Assembly (NCBI GenBank): GCA_041654355.1
Contig: JBAZDQ010000003.1
Coordinates: 1 to 64,000, forward strand
Direction of reading: 5' to 3'
From: DMER64 sp041654355
GTDB taxonomy: Bacteria > Bacteroidota > Bacteroidia > Bacteroidales > UBA932
Length of the DNA: 64,000 nucleotides
Positions 43,716-54,200 of the stretch are shown one piece after another. The position numbers and the translations under genes are program-made. A model generated the notes under the pieces. It did not search any database. It was not told the DNA's origin and was given only the letters and a program-made list of their open reading frames with translations. The stretch's first letter is position 1; every line of letters begins with the position of its first letter.

Positions 43716-44408
43716 ATGAAACGAACTTTTTTTCTTTTTGCTGTTATTCTTTTGGTGGCCGGGTGCCATCAAAGTAATCCTAAAAATCCTTATAACCTCC
43801 CCATTGCAGTGACTATGGAAGATTATCTGGCCCAGGTAGCAGAAAATCCGAACACGGAACTCGTAGACCTGGAGGAAGTCATCCCCGGTATCAGCCTGGA
43901 TATTGCTTATGCCAAATCCGAAAATTTTACCGGAATACCCATTTACACTTCTCCCAAAGCCTTCTTATGCCGTCCGGTTGCCCTGGCATTGGCCCTGGCA
44001 CAGGATTCCTTAAAAAAACTCGGCATGGGTTTTGAAATTTTGGATGCCTACAGGCCTTACGCGGCTACATTGTATTTTTATGAAGTATACCACGACACAA
44101 CATTTGTAGCCAGTCCGCATACGGGGTCCATTCACAACCGGGGAGCTGCTGTGGATCTTACGCTGATCTGCCTGGAAACAGGAGAAGAATTGGAAATGCC
44201 CACCCGATTTGATTCCTTCTCGGACACGGCATCTCATGCGTTCAATGACCTTCCGGAGCATGTGCTGAAGAACAGGGCAACCCTGAGAGGGATTATGGAA
44301 GCTTACGGATTTTCCATTTACGAACCCGAATGGTGGCATTACAATTATAAAAATGCCCGTTCCTATCCGTTACGGGATGTGTCGTTTGAAGAATTAATGA
44401 ATCGCTAG
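43716..44408 (+). CDS. D-alanyl-D-alanine dipeptidase, VanX-like lipoprotein
   Basis: A 230-residue M15D zinc peptidase with a lipobox (VAGC, Cys17). Arg113 in DAYRPY, the zinc ligands His140 and Asp147 in SIHNRGAAVDLT, the catalytic Glu205 and ligand His208 in EWWHY are all present. As an envelope lipoprotein it probably recycles D-Ala-D-Ala from peptidoglycan rather than conferring vancomycin resistance: no vanH or vanA is near, and the cell is Gram-negative. It overlaps the convergent YqaA-like gene by 4 bp. Confidence 0.93.
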   Translation: MKRTFFLFAVILLVAGCHQSNPKNPYNLPIAVTMEDYLAQVAENPNTELVDLEEVIPGISLDIAYAKSENFTGIPIYTSPKAFLCRPVALALALAQDSLKKLGMGFEILDAYRPYAATLYFYEVYHDTTFVASPHTGSIHNRGAAVDLTLICLETGEELEMPTRFDSFSDTASHAFNDLPEHVLKNRATLRGIMEAYGFSIYEPEWWHYNYKNARSYPLRDVSFEELMNR

Positions 44409-44857
44409 AACAATTTTTCGGGTAACAGTAGCCAAAGACCAATCCAAAACAGGAAACGGAGGGCTTTCCCAACAAACATAAGCACGGCCGTTCTCCAAAA
44501 CGGGATTCTGTAAAATCCCAAACCTACAGCAAAGACATCACCCACAACCGGCAGCCAGCAAAACAGGGCTACCAGGCTGCTCCATTTACGAATTACTTCT
44601 TGTTGTTTTTCAAGTTTTTCCTGCTTAACTCGCAACCATTTTTCTATCCATTCCCATTTTCCCAGGTAACCCAGACCATAGCAGGTCAGGCTCCCAAGGC
44701 CGTTCCCTGCAGTTGCTATAGCAAAACAGAGCCAGGGATCTCCCCCGGCCAGGAGCATTCCAATGAAAAGGAATTCGGAACTGAATGGTATTACCGTAGA
44801 AGCCAGGAACGATCCAATAAACAAACCCAGGTAACCCCAGTCTAAAAGAAATTCCAT
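44405..44857 (-). CDS. YqaA/DedA-type (VTT domain) membrane protein
   Basis: A 150-residue inner-membrane protein with about four hydrophobic segments. The opening LLDWGYLGLFIGSFLASTVI and PFSSEFLFIGML, then AIATAGNGLGSLTCYGLGYL and the KWSSLVALFCWLPVVGDVFA segment, are the YqaA branch of the SNARE-associated/DedA (VTT) superfamily. Family members are implicated in lipid scrambling or flipping. It is monocistronic. Confidence 0.88.
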   Translation of the reverse strand: MEFLLDWGYLGLFIGSFLASTVIPFSSEFLFIGMLLAGGDPWLCFAIATAGNGLGSLTCYGLGYLGKWEWIEKWLRVKQEKLEKQQEVIRKWSSLVALFCWLPVVGDVFAVGLGFYRIPFWRTAVLMFVGKALRFLFWIGLWLLLPEKLF

Positions 44858-44941
44858 AAATTAAAAAGTTTGGCACACCGTTTGCAAACTATTAAGACAG
44901 ATAGTTTTTTTCATCTATTAGGTTTTAGGTTAAATGGGTCT

Positions 44942-44970
44942 GAACAGACAACGCTTCTAGTTGTCTGTTC
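44942..44970. terminator. Perfect 11-bp inverted repeat at the end of the GH5 gene
   Basis: GAACAGACAAC (44942-44952) and GTTGTCTGTTC (44960-44970) pair perfectly around a 7-nt loop that contains the GH5 stop codon, so the last coding codons lie in one arm. On the plus strand a T-rich run follows; on the minus strand (the GH5 direction) there is no T tract. It may act as a 3'-end or stabilising hairpin for the GH5 mRNA. Confidence 0.6.
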
Positions 44971-46204
44971 TTTCTTTATTCAGGCGGAGGGCTTTAATGT
45001 AATCCCCTTCAACACTGCAATTTTCAAACAAACACAACTTTAAAAATTTCGTCATGGACTGCCGGCTCAAGACCTGATCCGGTCTGGCTTCCCTTATGGC
45101 AGCGTAAGTGTCCCTGGGAGCCTCTGAAAAACCCGTTACCAGTTCCCAATGATCCGGAGTGCCTATGGACACAAAACAGGAACCGCCCATTTTTTTATAC
45201 GGCCAAAATGTATACCCGATGTTGTTTTCTTCCATGACTTTGCAAAAGGCTTCCATCCACTCAAGGGTATTGTGGCCTATCTCTCCCATATACATAGGCA
45301 ATGACGTCTTATCGCGGAAGTCAATGAAATGCGCAATGGCCTCGGTCGTGGCTTCCCCCCCGTAACGGTGGCAGGAATACATGATCTTATCATCAAATGT
45401 CCAGTCGGTAAATGGTGTGAAGTTGCTGTTCCATTGAGGGGCTCCCAGAATGACTATATGGTTCGTATCTGCTTTTCTGATCTCCGCAACCGCCTTTTTG
45501 TATAAAGGTTCCAACATGGCGTTGAGATCATCTTTATTGCTGAAATATGGGGCAATGGGTTCATTCAGCAAGTCGTATCCCAAAATAACCGGTTCGTCAT
45601 GATAGCGGGCTGCGATCCTTTTCCAGATATCACAAAAAAGCTGCTGGTTTGTCTTGCTTTCGAACAACCAGGGATACCCGTGACTGTCATCAATGTTGTC
45701 CCCTGTCTGACCACCCGGAGCATCGTGCATATCCAGGATAACGTGTAATCCGCTCTGGCGGCACCAGGAAACCACACTGTCTATACGCGCAAATCCGTCC
45801 TGAGCGGCAATAAGGCCCATAAAATCCTCATCGGTAAAAAGCTTATAATGAAAAGGCAGTCGTATGGTGTTTGCTCCGGTTGAAGCAATAAAATCAATAT
45901 CATCCCTTGTAATGTAGCTGTCTTTGAACCGGCGCCAGAATTCCGCGGTAAAATCAGGACCTGTCAACTGGCAAAACATCCGGTCTATCCAGCCTGCTGA
46001 ATTTGTTTTTTTGAAATTGAACATGTATCCTTCGGGATTCAGCCAATTGCCCAGGTTAGTGCCTTTGATGAAAAATTTCTCTCCTTTCAGTACCAGGTCA
46101 GGGCCGTCAATCTGAATGAAATCACGGACCGGGACTTTGTTTTTCAAAGGGCTGCAAGCGATCAACAATACTGAAAATCCTGTAAAAACCAAGCGTTTTA
46201 TCAT
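44957..46204 (-). CDS. Glycoside hydrolase family 5 lipoprotein
   Basis: A 415-residue lipoprotein (lipobox LIAC, Cys17) with a TIM-barrel GH5 catalytic domain. FFIKGTNLGNWLNPEGYMF opens the domain, GLHVILDMHDAPGGQ is strand 4, DLLNEP supplies the acid/base Glu215 and MYMGEIGHN the nucleophile Glu308. Members hydrolyse beta-1,4 or beta-1,3 glucans or mannans; the exact subfamily cannot be assigned here. The start at ATG 46204 opens the signal peptide. It is divergent from the CotH gene. Confidence 0.92.
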   Translation of the reverse strand: MIKRLVFTGFSVLLIACSPLKNKVPVRDFIQIDGPDLVLKGEKFFIKGTNLGNWLNPEGYMFNFKKTNSAGWIDRMFCQLTGPDFTAEFWRRFKDSYITRDDIDFIASTGANTIRLPFHYKLFTDEDFMGLIAAQDGFARIDSVVSWCRQSGLHVILDMHDAPGGQTGDNIDDSHGYPWLFESKTNQQLFCDIWKRIAARYHDEPVILGYDLLNEPIAPYFSNKDDLNAMLEPLYKKAVAEIRKADTNHIVILGAPQWNSNFTPFTDWTFDDKIMYSCHRYGGEATTEAIAHFIDFRDKTSLPMYMGEIGHNTLEWMEAFCKVMEENNIGYTFWPYKKMGGSCFVSIGTPDHWELVTGFSEAPRDTYAAIREARPDQVLSRQSMTKFLKLCLFENCSVEGDYIKALRLNKERTDN

Positions 46205-46278
46205 GACTATTGCGGTTTGATGGTAATGTAAAGGTAAAATTTTATAACTTGCAACCTAAAGTATAGGTCCTTTTTAGA

Positions 46279-48177
46279 ATGAAAATACATTACCTCTTTC
46301 TGGCCGTTGCCTTTCTGACAGCAGCCTGTTCCAAAACACCAGATCCAAAAGAAACGGAAAAAGAAGCCCGATTAATTAGTTTGTCGGTTGATGAACAGCA
46401 AATTGTAGTGCCGCAGGAAGGTGCCGCCACTTTTTCTTTCAGGGTTGAAGAACCTGCAGCCGAATTCATTTACGACATCACTTCCCCGCAATGTCAGATT
46501 GAATTGCGCATTCAGGGAACAACAAGTAAACCCGCCAATTTTTCAATACAAAGTATTGTCCCCACACAAGAGGAAGGTGTTTACCAGGTCCGTTTACTAG
46601 ATAACGGGATTCGTCTGACCTATAAAAATCCGGTGGTATTATGCCTGATCACCTCCCGCGCGGGATACGGGACTTCCATGATCACTTCCGGTGCTTTTGA
46701 AGTGATCAGTTCCCTGAGCCATGCAGGGATTAGCAATTTTTACTTTTCTAAAGAACTGAATCCTTCTTTGAAAGAGGACGTACAACTGGATATTACATCA
46801 GCAGAAGATCTGTACGAAAATGTTATTGAGGGAAACATCCCGGTCTGGCTGGAGGATCTGCATCTGACAGCTTCTTTCACTAGCGGGAACCCCGTCAAAG
46901 TAAACGGAGTGGTCCAGGAGAGTGGAAAAACGGTTCAGGATTTTTCGCAACCTGTGGAATATACCGTACAAACCAACGAGGGAACCGTGCTTACCTATAA
47001 AACGGAAATCGTTCATTTTACGGGATTACCCGTGATTATTATCAACACGGAAAACGGGGCCCCGGTGACCTCAAAGGATGACTGGATGAATGCAACCATC
47101 CGTATACAGGGTATGGGCTCGTTTGAAGACCTGCCCCAGATGGTAACAGAAATCCGCGGACGCGGTAATACCACCTGGATGTGGCCCAAGAAACCCTATG
47201 CCCTGAAACTGGACAGTAAAACATCCCTGTTGGGCATGCCCAAACACAAACGCTGGGTTCTGTTGGCCAATTTCATGGACCGGACCATGCTCCGGAATCG
47301 TATGGCTTTCAGGATTGCCCAATCCACATCCCTGGCGTGGACCCCCCGGAACGAGATCGTGGAATTGATCTTCAACGGCCGTCACCAAGGCAACTATATG
47401 TTGGTTGAACACATCAAGGATGATAAAAACCGGGTAAATATATCCGATGACGGGTATATCCTGGAACTTGACTTTCACTTTGACAACGAGATCCAGTGGG
47501 TATCCCCTCACGGACAGAGCGTTGAGCAGAGCGGGATCCCGTTTGCCGTGAAATTCCCGGACGAAGACGATATTACCGCCTCTCAGATAGACTGGATCAA
47601 GGACTATATTGACCAGGCTGGAGAGGCCTTATACGGACCGGCCTTTAAAGACCCGGAAACAGGCTACAGAAAATTCGTGGATATGCAGTCGTTCGTAGAC
47701 TATTGGATCGTTTTTGAACTGTGCATCAACCACGAACTGGCCAACCCCGGCAGTGTCTATATGTACAAAGACAAAGATACCAAACTTTTTGCCGGACCCA
47801 TCTGGGATTTTGACTGGGGAACGTTTTCCTATCAGGCTTCTCCCCAGGCCCAGGGTAAACTCTTTATGACACAGGCGATCTGGTACAAACAGTTTTTCAA
47901 AGACCCTGAATTTGTAGCACTGGTTAAAGAACGGTGGAACCTGCTCAAGCCAAAATTTGATGAAATTCCCGCCTTTCTGGATGAAGAGTACGAACGCTTG
48001 AGCTATTCTGCAGCATTGAATTTCAAAATGTGGGATCCTACTGAAGACAGAAACATGAACGGCGGAAACCTCATCAACGGAGATGAACCCCTGACATATA
48101 ACCAGGCCGTGGAACGGATGCGGAACATTATTGTGGAACGCATTCAAACCCTGGATCAAAAAATCAACGCTTTATAA
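46279..48177 (+). CDS. CotH kinase family lipoprotein
   Basis: A 632-residue lipoprotein (lipobox TAAC). Residues about 30-270 form beta-rich regions resembling bacterial adhesion-type domains. The CotH fold follows: TEIRGRGNTTWMWPKKPYAL, KLDSKTSLLGMPKHKRWVLL, GNYMLVEHIKDDKNRVNI, and the metal-binding FAGPIWDFDWGTFSYQA. CotH proteins are atypical kinases first known from spore coats; in Bacteroidota they are secreted and their targets are unknown. The metalloprotease gene follows 16 bp later. Confidence 0.9.
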   Translation: MKIHYLFLAVAFLTAACSKTPDPKETEKEARLISLSVDEQQIVVPQEGAATFSFRVEEPAAEFIYDITSPQCQIELRIQGTTSKPANFSIQSIVPTQEEGVYQVRLLDNGIRLTYKNPVVLCLITSRAGYGTSMITSGAFEVISSLSHAGISNFYFSKELNPSLKEDVQLDITSAEDLYENVIEGNIPVWLEDLHLTASFTSGNPVKVNGVVQESGKTVQDFSQPVEYTVQTNEGTVLTYKTEIVHFTGLPVIIINTENGAPVTSKDDWMNATIRIQGMGSFEDLPQMVTEIRGRGNTTWMWPKKPYALKLDSKTSLLGMPKHKRWVLLANFMDRTMLRNRMAFRIAQSTSLAWTPRNEIVELIFNGRHQGNYMLVEHIKDDKNRVNISDDGYILELDFHFDNEIQWVSPHGQSVEQSGIPFAVKFPDEDDITASQIDWIKDYIDQAGEALYGPAFKDPETGYRKFVDMQSFVDYWIVFELCINHELANPGSVYMYKDKDTKLFAGPIWDFDWGTFSYQASPQAQGKLFMTQAIWYKQFFKDPEFVALVKERWNLLKPKFDEIPAFLDEEYERLSYSAALNFKMWDPTEDRNMNGGNLINGDEPLTYNQAVERMRNIIVERIQTLDQKINAL

Positions 48178-48193
48178 ACCTCAACAACCCATT

Positions 48194-50668
48194 ATGAAAC
48201 TGACCAAAACCATTCTTTTACTGGCAGTTCTGGCTTTTTCTGTGCAAACCGGCACGGCCCAGCGCAGAAATCCGGATCAGAAAGATGACAAAACCGAAAA
48301 CAACACCGAATCCAAAACAGACAGCAAAACCCCTGCTAAGCTGGATGATTTCATTAAAGCAGAGACTTCTGTTATGGAAGGATTGACCCCTGTGTATTAC
48401 CAGGACAAGAAATATTATATAGGTATACCCGACTCCCTGATAGGACGGGACATCCTTATGGTAACCCGGATGGCTGAAACCCCGGCGGGATTCCGCGCCA
48501 ATTTTTTCGGATATGCCGGAGACCAAATCAACAGCGGCATGTTGCGTTTTGAGAAAGGGCCGGACAACAACCTGTTCCTGACTAAAGTACTTGCCCGCGA
48601 ACAGTCCAGGGATACGACTCAGGCCATGTATTATAACGTTACCCGTTCCAACAGGCCGGCTTTGATCGCTTCTTTTGACATAAAGGCGATCAATGCAGAC
48701 AGCACCCTGTCACTGATAGACGTAACGGACCTGGTAAACAGTGATAACGAAAGCCTTTATTTCAGCAAAAGGCAGAAAAAATCGGCCAAAATGACGGCTA
48801 TGCAAAAAGACCGTTCTTATGTTAAAAGCGTAAAATCTTTCCCCATCAACACCGAACTGCGCAGCATAAAGACATACGTCCTCCAGGAGAACGATGACCC
48901 CCTGACCTTCGAGATCAACTGCTCGCTGGTTCTCCTTCCCAAAGAGCCCATGCAGCCCAGGTATTTTGACGAGCGTGTAGGCTTCTTTACCTCTAATTAC
49001 ACAGATTTTGACAAAAACCCACAGGGGATCAAAACCATGCGCATGATCGCCCGCTGGCGGCTGGAACCAAAGCCTGAAGACTTAGAAAAATACAAAAGGG
49101 GCGAGTTGGTGGAACCGGCAAAACCCATCGTGTTTTATATTGATCCCACCACACCCAAAGAATGGGTGCCCTACCTGATCCAGGGCGTGAACGACTGGCA
49201 GCCGGTATTCGAAAAAGCAGGTTTTAAAAATGCTATTTATGCATTGGAGGCACCTTCTCCCGAAGAAGATCCCACGTGGAGTCTGGAGGACGCCAGAAAC
49301 TCGGCAATCGTTTACAAACCGTCGACCATTGCCAACGCCAGCGGTCCGCACGTAAGCGATCCACGTTCGGGAGAAATCATTGAAAGTCACATCAACTGGT
49401 ACCACAACGTGATGAGCCTAGTCCACAACTGGTATTTTGTGCAATGTGCCGCCGTAGATCCTCAGGCCCGGGCAATGACATTCCCTACAGAACTGATGGG
49501 ACAACTTATCCGTTTTGTCTCTTCTCATGAAGTGGGACATACCCTGGGGCTGCGTCATAATTTCGGAGCTACAGCTTATTATACGACCGACCAACTGCGC
49601 GACCCTGAATTCCTGGCTGCCAACGGACATACTACATCCATCATGGATTATTCCCGGTTCAACTTTGTGGTGCAGCCGGAAGACAAAATTCCACAAAACC
49701 TGCTCTTCCCCCGCATAAGCCATTACGACTACTGGGCCATAGAATGGGGTTACAGGCGTTTTTACCAGTTTGCCGATGCAGAAGAAGAGATTCCTAATCT
49801 GAACAAGTGGGTCATTGAAAAAACACAAGACCCTTATTTACGTTTCAACGGAGGGGCCGAATCCGGACTGAACGACCCCCGGGCACAATCTGAAGATCTG
49901 GGAGACAACCAGATGGAAACCTGTGAACTGGGCATCAGAAATATGAAAGTCATCCTGGAAAACCTTCCCGGGTGGACAAAAATCCCGAACGAAAATTACA
50001 GGGGCCTTTCCACACTTTATCCCCAGATCACAACCCAGTTTAACCGTTATATAGGCCACGTATCCAAATGGGTGGGAGGTGTTTTCACGGACGTGAAAAC
50101 CGTAGAGCAGGAAGGCCCGGTTTACATACCGGTCCCCCGGGCAAAACAAAAGGAAGCCATGGCGTTTTTGGACAGGAATATTTTTACAACCCCGGAATGG
50201 ATCCTGCCCGATTACCTGGCAGAACTTTTGCCAACCAACCGACTGGCCGTAATGGAAAACCTGCAACAAAGCGCCGTCACCGGACTGGTCAATAAAAATG
50301 TCCTGGTACGAATGCTCCGGGCAGAAGAACAACTGGGAGCAGAAGCCTATTCCCTGGAAGCCTTCTTCTCTGACATGAACCGCAGTGTTTTCAAAGATTA
50401 CGGCGACACAGACATTTACCGCAGGAGCCTGCAGAACATTTATATCAATACACTTTGCGAACTGGTCAAGCCCAAAGAAGAGAACGGGAATGCTTCGCCG
50501 GAAGCGGCTCGTTACCGCAGAACCGAGGCATCCATAGAGAACAATGACGTTAAGTGCCTTGTAACAGCTGAAATGCAAAAAATCGGGAAAAAACTCAAAC
50601 GTGCCAAAGGCGATGACCGGACCCGTGCACATTATCAATTCCTTTACCAAAAAATTGAAGACTTGTAG
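48194..50668 (+). CDS. Exported zinc metalloprotease (DUF5117/DUF5118 family)
   Basis: An 824-residue secreted protein; the signal peptide ends TGTAQ and is followed by a charged low-complexity stretch (DDKTENNTESKTDSKT). The catalytic signature SSHEVGHTLGLRHNF is a metzincin-type HExxHxxGxxH, and a Met-turn candidate is SIMDYSRFNF. Regions upstream of it match the DUF5117/5118 domains of a Bacteroidota protease family. ATG 48194 opens the signal peptide. It lies in a run with the CotH, HAD and alpha-2-macroglobulin genes. Substrates are unknown. Confidence 0.92.
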   Translation: MKLTKTILLLAVLAFSVQTGTAQRRNPDQKDDKTENNTESKTDSKTPAKLDDFIKAETSVMEGLTPVYYQDKKYYIGIPDSLIGRDILMVTRMAETPAGFRANFFGYAGDQINSGMLRFEKGPDNNLFLTKVLAREQSRDTTQAMYYNVTRSNRPALIASFDIKAINADSTLSLIDVTDLVNSDNESLYFSKRQKKSAKMTAMQKDRSYVKSVKSFPINTELRSIKTYVLQENDDPLTFEINCSLVLLPKEPMQPRYFDERVGFFTSNYTDFDKNPQGIKTMRMIARWRLEPKPEDLEKYKRGELVEPAKPIVFYIDPTTPKEWVPYLIQGVNDWQPVFEKAGFKNAIYALEAPSPEEDPTWSLEDARNSAIVYKPSTIANASGPHVSDPRSGEIIESHINWYHNVMSLVHNWYFVQCAAVDPQARAMTFPTELMGQLIRFVSSHEVGHTLGLRHNFGATAYYTTDQLRDPEFLAANGHTTSIMDYSRFNFVVQPEDKIPQNLLFPRISHYDYWAIEWGYRRFYQFADAEEEIPNLNKWVIEKTQDPYLRFNGGAESGLNDPRAQSEDLGDNQMETCELGIRNMKVILENLPGWTKIPNENYRGLSTLYPQITTQFNRYIGHVSKWVGGVFTDVKTVEQEGPVYIPVPRAKQKEAMAFLDRNIFTTPEWILPDYLAELLPTNRLAVMENLQQSAVTGLVNKNVLVRMLRAEEQLGAEAYSLEAFFSDMNRSVFKDYGDTDIYRRSLQNIYINTLCELVKPKEENGNASPEAARYRRTEASIENNDVKCLVTAEMQKIGKKLKRAKGDDRTRAHYQFLYQKIEDL

Positions 50669-51285
50669 TGAACTTTACTCATATTGTTTTTGACGTTGAC
50701 GGCACTTTGCTGGACAGTGAACAAACCGGAATGGTATCCCTGCAGCAGACCATCCGCAGTGAGCTGGGAAAAGATATGACCCTGGAGGAGTTATATCCGT
50801 ATTTTGGGATTCCCAGTTTCCAGGCAGTACTCAAACTGGGATTTGAAGATCCGGAAAAGGCCGCTGCTTTATGGGAGGAAAATTTCCAGGCACTGACTTA
50901 CCTTACCCGGCCGTTTGACGGGATTGAACAGGTGCTTGAGTCCCTGTACAAAAAAGGTGTTGTCATGGGTGTGATCACCTCACGAAACAGACCTGAATTT
51001 GATTCCGACCGGCATTTGTCGGAATGGATGCATTATTTTACTTTGACCGTATGTGCTGAAGATGCCCCCAGGCACAAACCCGCCCCGGATCCCATGTGGT
51101 TGTTCCTGGAAAAAACGGGAGCAGATCCAACCAAAGTGCTTTTTGTGGGTGACACGTACAACGACCAATTGTGTGCTCATGCGGCCGGCACCTCTTTTGC
51201 ACTTGCATTATGGGGAACCCGGAACGGGATAGATATCCCTGCCGAGTTTTACCTGGAACACCCCCGGGATTTGTTAACCTTATAG
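50668..51285 (+). CDS. HAD-superfamily hydrolase, phosphoglycolate-phosphatase-like
   Basis: A 205-residue cytoplasmic phosphatase. Motif I is FDVDGTLLDSEQTG, motif II GVITSRNRPEF, the lysine of motif III lies in RHKPAPDPMW and motif IV is VLFVGDTYNDQLCAHAAG; it has a helical C1 cap. The start is GTG 50668, which overlaps the last base of the metalloprotease stop codon (TAGTG), and no ATG precedes motif I. It is the only cytosolic enzyme in this run of exported proteins. Substrate unknown. Confidence 0.9.
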   Translation: MNFTHIVFDVDGTLLDSEQTGMVSLQQTIRSELGKDMTLEELYPYFGIPSFQAVLKLGFEDPEKAAALWEENFQALTYLTRPFDGIEQVLESLYKKGVVMGVITSRNRPEFDSDRHLSEWMHYFTLTVCAEDAPRHKPAPDPMWLFLEKTGADPTKVLFVGDTYNDQLCAHAAGTSFALALWGTRNGIDIPAEFYLEHPRDLLTL

Positions 51286-51289
51286 GTTT

Positions 51290-54200
51290 ATGAAAAAATA
51301 CGCAGGACTTTTAATAATGCTCCTGCTTCCCCTGGCAGCCGGAGGGCAGGATGCGGACCATCCTGCCACGGCGCTGGTACGTATGCATGAAGCCTTCAAC
51401 CGGTCGGCCCGTATTGCGGATTACCCCCGGATGCTTTCCCTTATGGACAGTATGATGCTCATGGAGATTGCCATAGACCGGACTGCCCGCCCGCGTATTT
51501 ATCAAAACTATAAAGACTATGCGCCCTTATTTGGCAAAACCGCTGAAGGGCGCGTGGTTCATTACCTGTTCCTTTTTAGCCGTTTCCCCGAAAAAAGAGG
51601 AGAAAACAAAGTACAATTGCCCGCAACACCTGCAGAATTATCCGGTATCCCTGCATCACTTTACCAAAAACTGCTTTTGAACGATCCCTTGGTTCATCCT
51701 TGTTTTGACCTTGATGAACTGGCTCTTTTTATTGTAGAAGATTACCCGGCATTGATTCACCTGCTGGAAAAGGGACAAGGAAACGTGCCACATAACCTGA
51801 TAGCGGCCAGATACCGGCAACTGCTATCACTTTCCGTTTCAGGGGAATTGAAAAAAGCCGGGTTGGACAGCCTCATTGAACAGTACCCGGATACTGAACC
51901 GGTCTCTTATGTTTACCTGGAAAAAGCCCGATTGCTGACAGACGACGGACACTATGAAGAAGCCTTGCGTATAAGCCGGGAAGCCTACAGGAGGTTCGCC
52001 GATAGTCCGGTCCGCGAATCGTTCTCCAACATGATGGACTTCCTCACCCGGCCATCCCTTGATCTGCAGATAAATAAACAATTGTATCCGGGTTCGGTCG
52101 CAGAATTAATAATAACACGCAGAAATATAAAGCGTTATAAATTAAAGATCCTGGACGGGCACGGCAAACGATGGTGCGGAAAAACATACCGTTACCCGGA
52201 TTTTCCCGTTTACCGGGAGGTTAGGGATACCGTTAATATAACCATTCCTCCGGAAGGGTCTTATACTATAGCGATCAAAAAAGGAAAAACAAATACCGGG
52301 TCTTCTTTTTACTCGGGGAAAGTAGCGGCCATGTTCCGTACCCGGCAGGATACGGGATATATCTATGCCACAGACCTGCAAAGCGGGAAACCCTTTCAAA
52401 AGGTGGAGGTCCGGTTTGTCAATGATACCCGGAAACCTTTTCTCCTGGAACCGGACGGGTTTACTCCCCTGGATGTCAGAACCGGAGATTCATTCCGGCT
52501 GAGTGTTCCTTCAGAGAACACGGTCGTGCCAGACACGTTCTCGGTTCCCGTTACTGTTCGCCCATGGGATTTTCAATACGGAGAAGCGGAAAGGGAAATC
52601 ATCTCGGCATCCCTTTTTACCGACAGAAAATTGTACGGGAACCAGGACACCCTCTTTTTTAAAGGCATTGTCACCAAATTTAAAGATGGGAAATGCCGGA
52701 CAACGGCAGGACAAAACTATACAGTGGTATTGAGAAACAATGCCAATTACCGGGACACACTGGATACGGTGCATGTACAGACCAATGATTTTGGATCCTT
52801 CAGTGGTTTTTTTCCTCCCGGCACAGTCCGCATGAACGGCTCCCACAGCATAACTTTTCCGGGAGCATCGGCTCACATCCGGATAGAAGCGTACACCCGG
52901 CCATCCTTCACGCTGGCCTTATCCCCTGTTAGTCAGGCATATGCTTTTAACGATACCATCGTACAACAGGGAGTGGTATTCAATTATGCCGGATTTCCGC
53001 TGGCCAATACCACTGTTCAATGCCGCGTTTTTTTCAGATCGCCTTTCCGGCCATACTACGTTCATTCAAAAATGTCTTCCGGCAACCATGAAGGACTTAT
53101 ACATTCAGATACCCTGAAAACCGGAGAGGAAGGTGAATTCCAATTTGCTTTCCCGGCCTTGAGACCTCCCGGTGACACTTCCCTTCACGGTATGCTGGAA
53201 CTGGAAATCACCGCCGTAGACATTACCGGTGAAACACAACAAAAAACGGTGCTTTTGCCGGTATCGGGCTTCCGTTATGCCATCCACCCAAACTTTCTGC
53301 ACGGTGAAAGAGAAGTTTCAGATAACATCCTGATCCGGGAAAAGAGACCTTTCATACGTTTGAATGTCAAAAACAGCAACGGTTTTGATCAGGACCTGCC
53401 CCTGACCTGTTATTTTTTACAACACGAAGATACGGTGTTCACGGACGTTCTGCATTCCGGGCAGCTATACCAACCCCCCTGGGATTCCATGAAATCCGGC
53501 CGCTGGAAAATTGCCGCCGGGACAGAAGGAACGGAACCCCTTTCTGTGTCTTTCTACTTATTAAGCCTCAAAGACACAATCAGTCCGGCAGATACCGCTC
53601 TTTTCTTTTGTCCCCTTGAAGAAGACCCGCCTGCCTTTTTGCTGGGAACCGTCAATAAACCTTTATATGTGCTTGCCGAGTGGTACGCCGGGGGATCCCA
53701 GGTCAGCAAAACCCACCTGCTTCTTGAGCCCGGGATGAAAACCTTTTCTTTTCCCGGCCTTCCTGTGGGAGACAATCCGCCAGAATTGCGCCTGGTGGCA
53801 GTCCGTGATGGGCAATATATTGAATTTCGCCACAGATGGGAAAAACCTGCAGAAGAGTCGCTTCCGTTGCATTTTGTTTCCTTGCGTCGGGACACGGAGC
53901 CTTATTCCCTTGAATCTTTTGGGATCATGCTTCCCAATAAAGATAACGCCGAGATTTTGGTGAGCATTTTCAATAAAAGCACAGACCGGCTGACCCCCAA
54001 TAATTTTTATTACCAACCCGCCAGGGAACCGTACAGGCCTATCCCGGCCATACGACACCATTTTATGGATCTTTCAACCTCAAGGAGCAAAACGGAATCC
54101 CTTCCCGGGTTGTACTACGCTGCCGGAAGGAACGCCGTTGCTTCCGACATGATATCACAGGAAGAGTCTGATTCAAAAGCTGTTTCCCAACCTGCCGATA

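Noticed and set aside
43716..44408. Vancomycin-resistance cluster because of the VanX-like gene
   Set aside because: No VanA/VanH/VanRS-like genes are near, and a lipoprotein D,D-dipeptidase in a Gram-negative cell fits peptidoglycan recycling.
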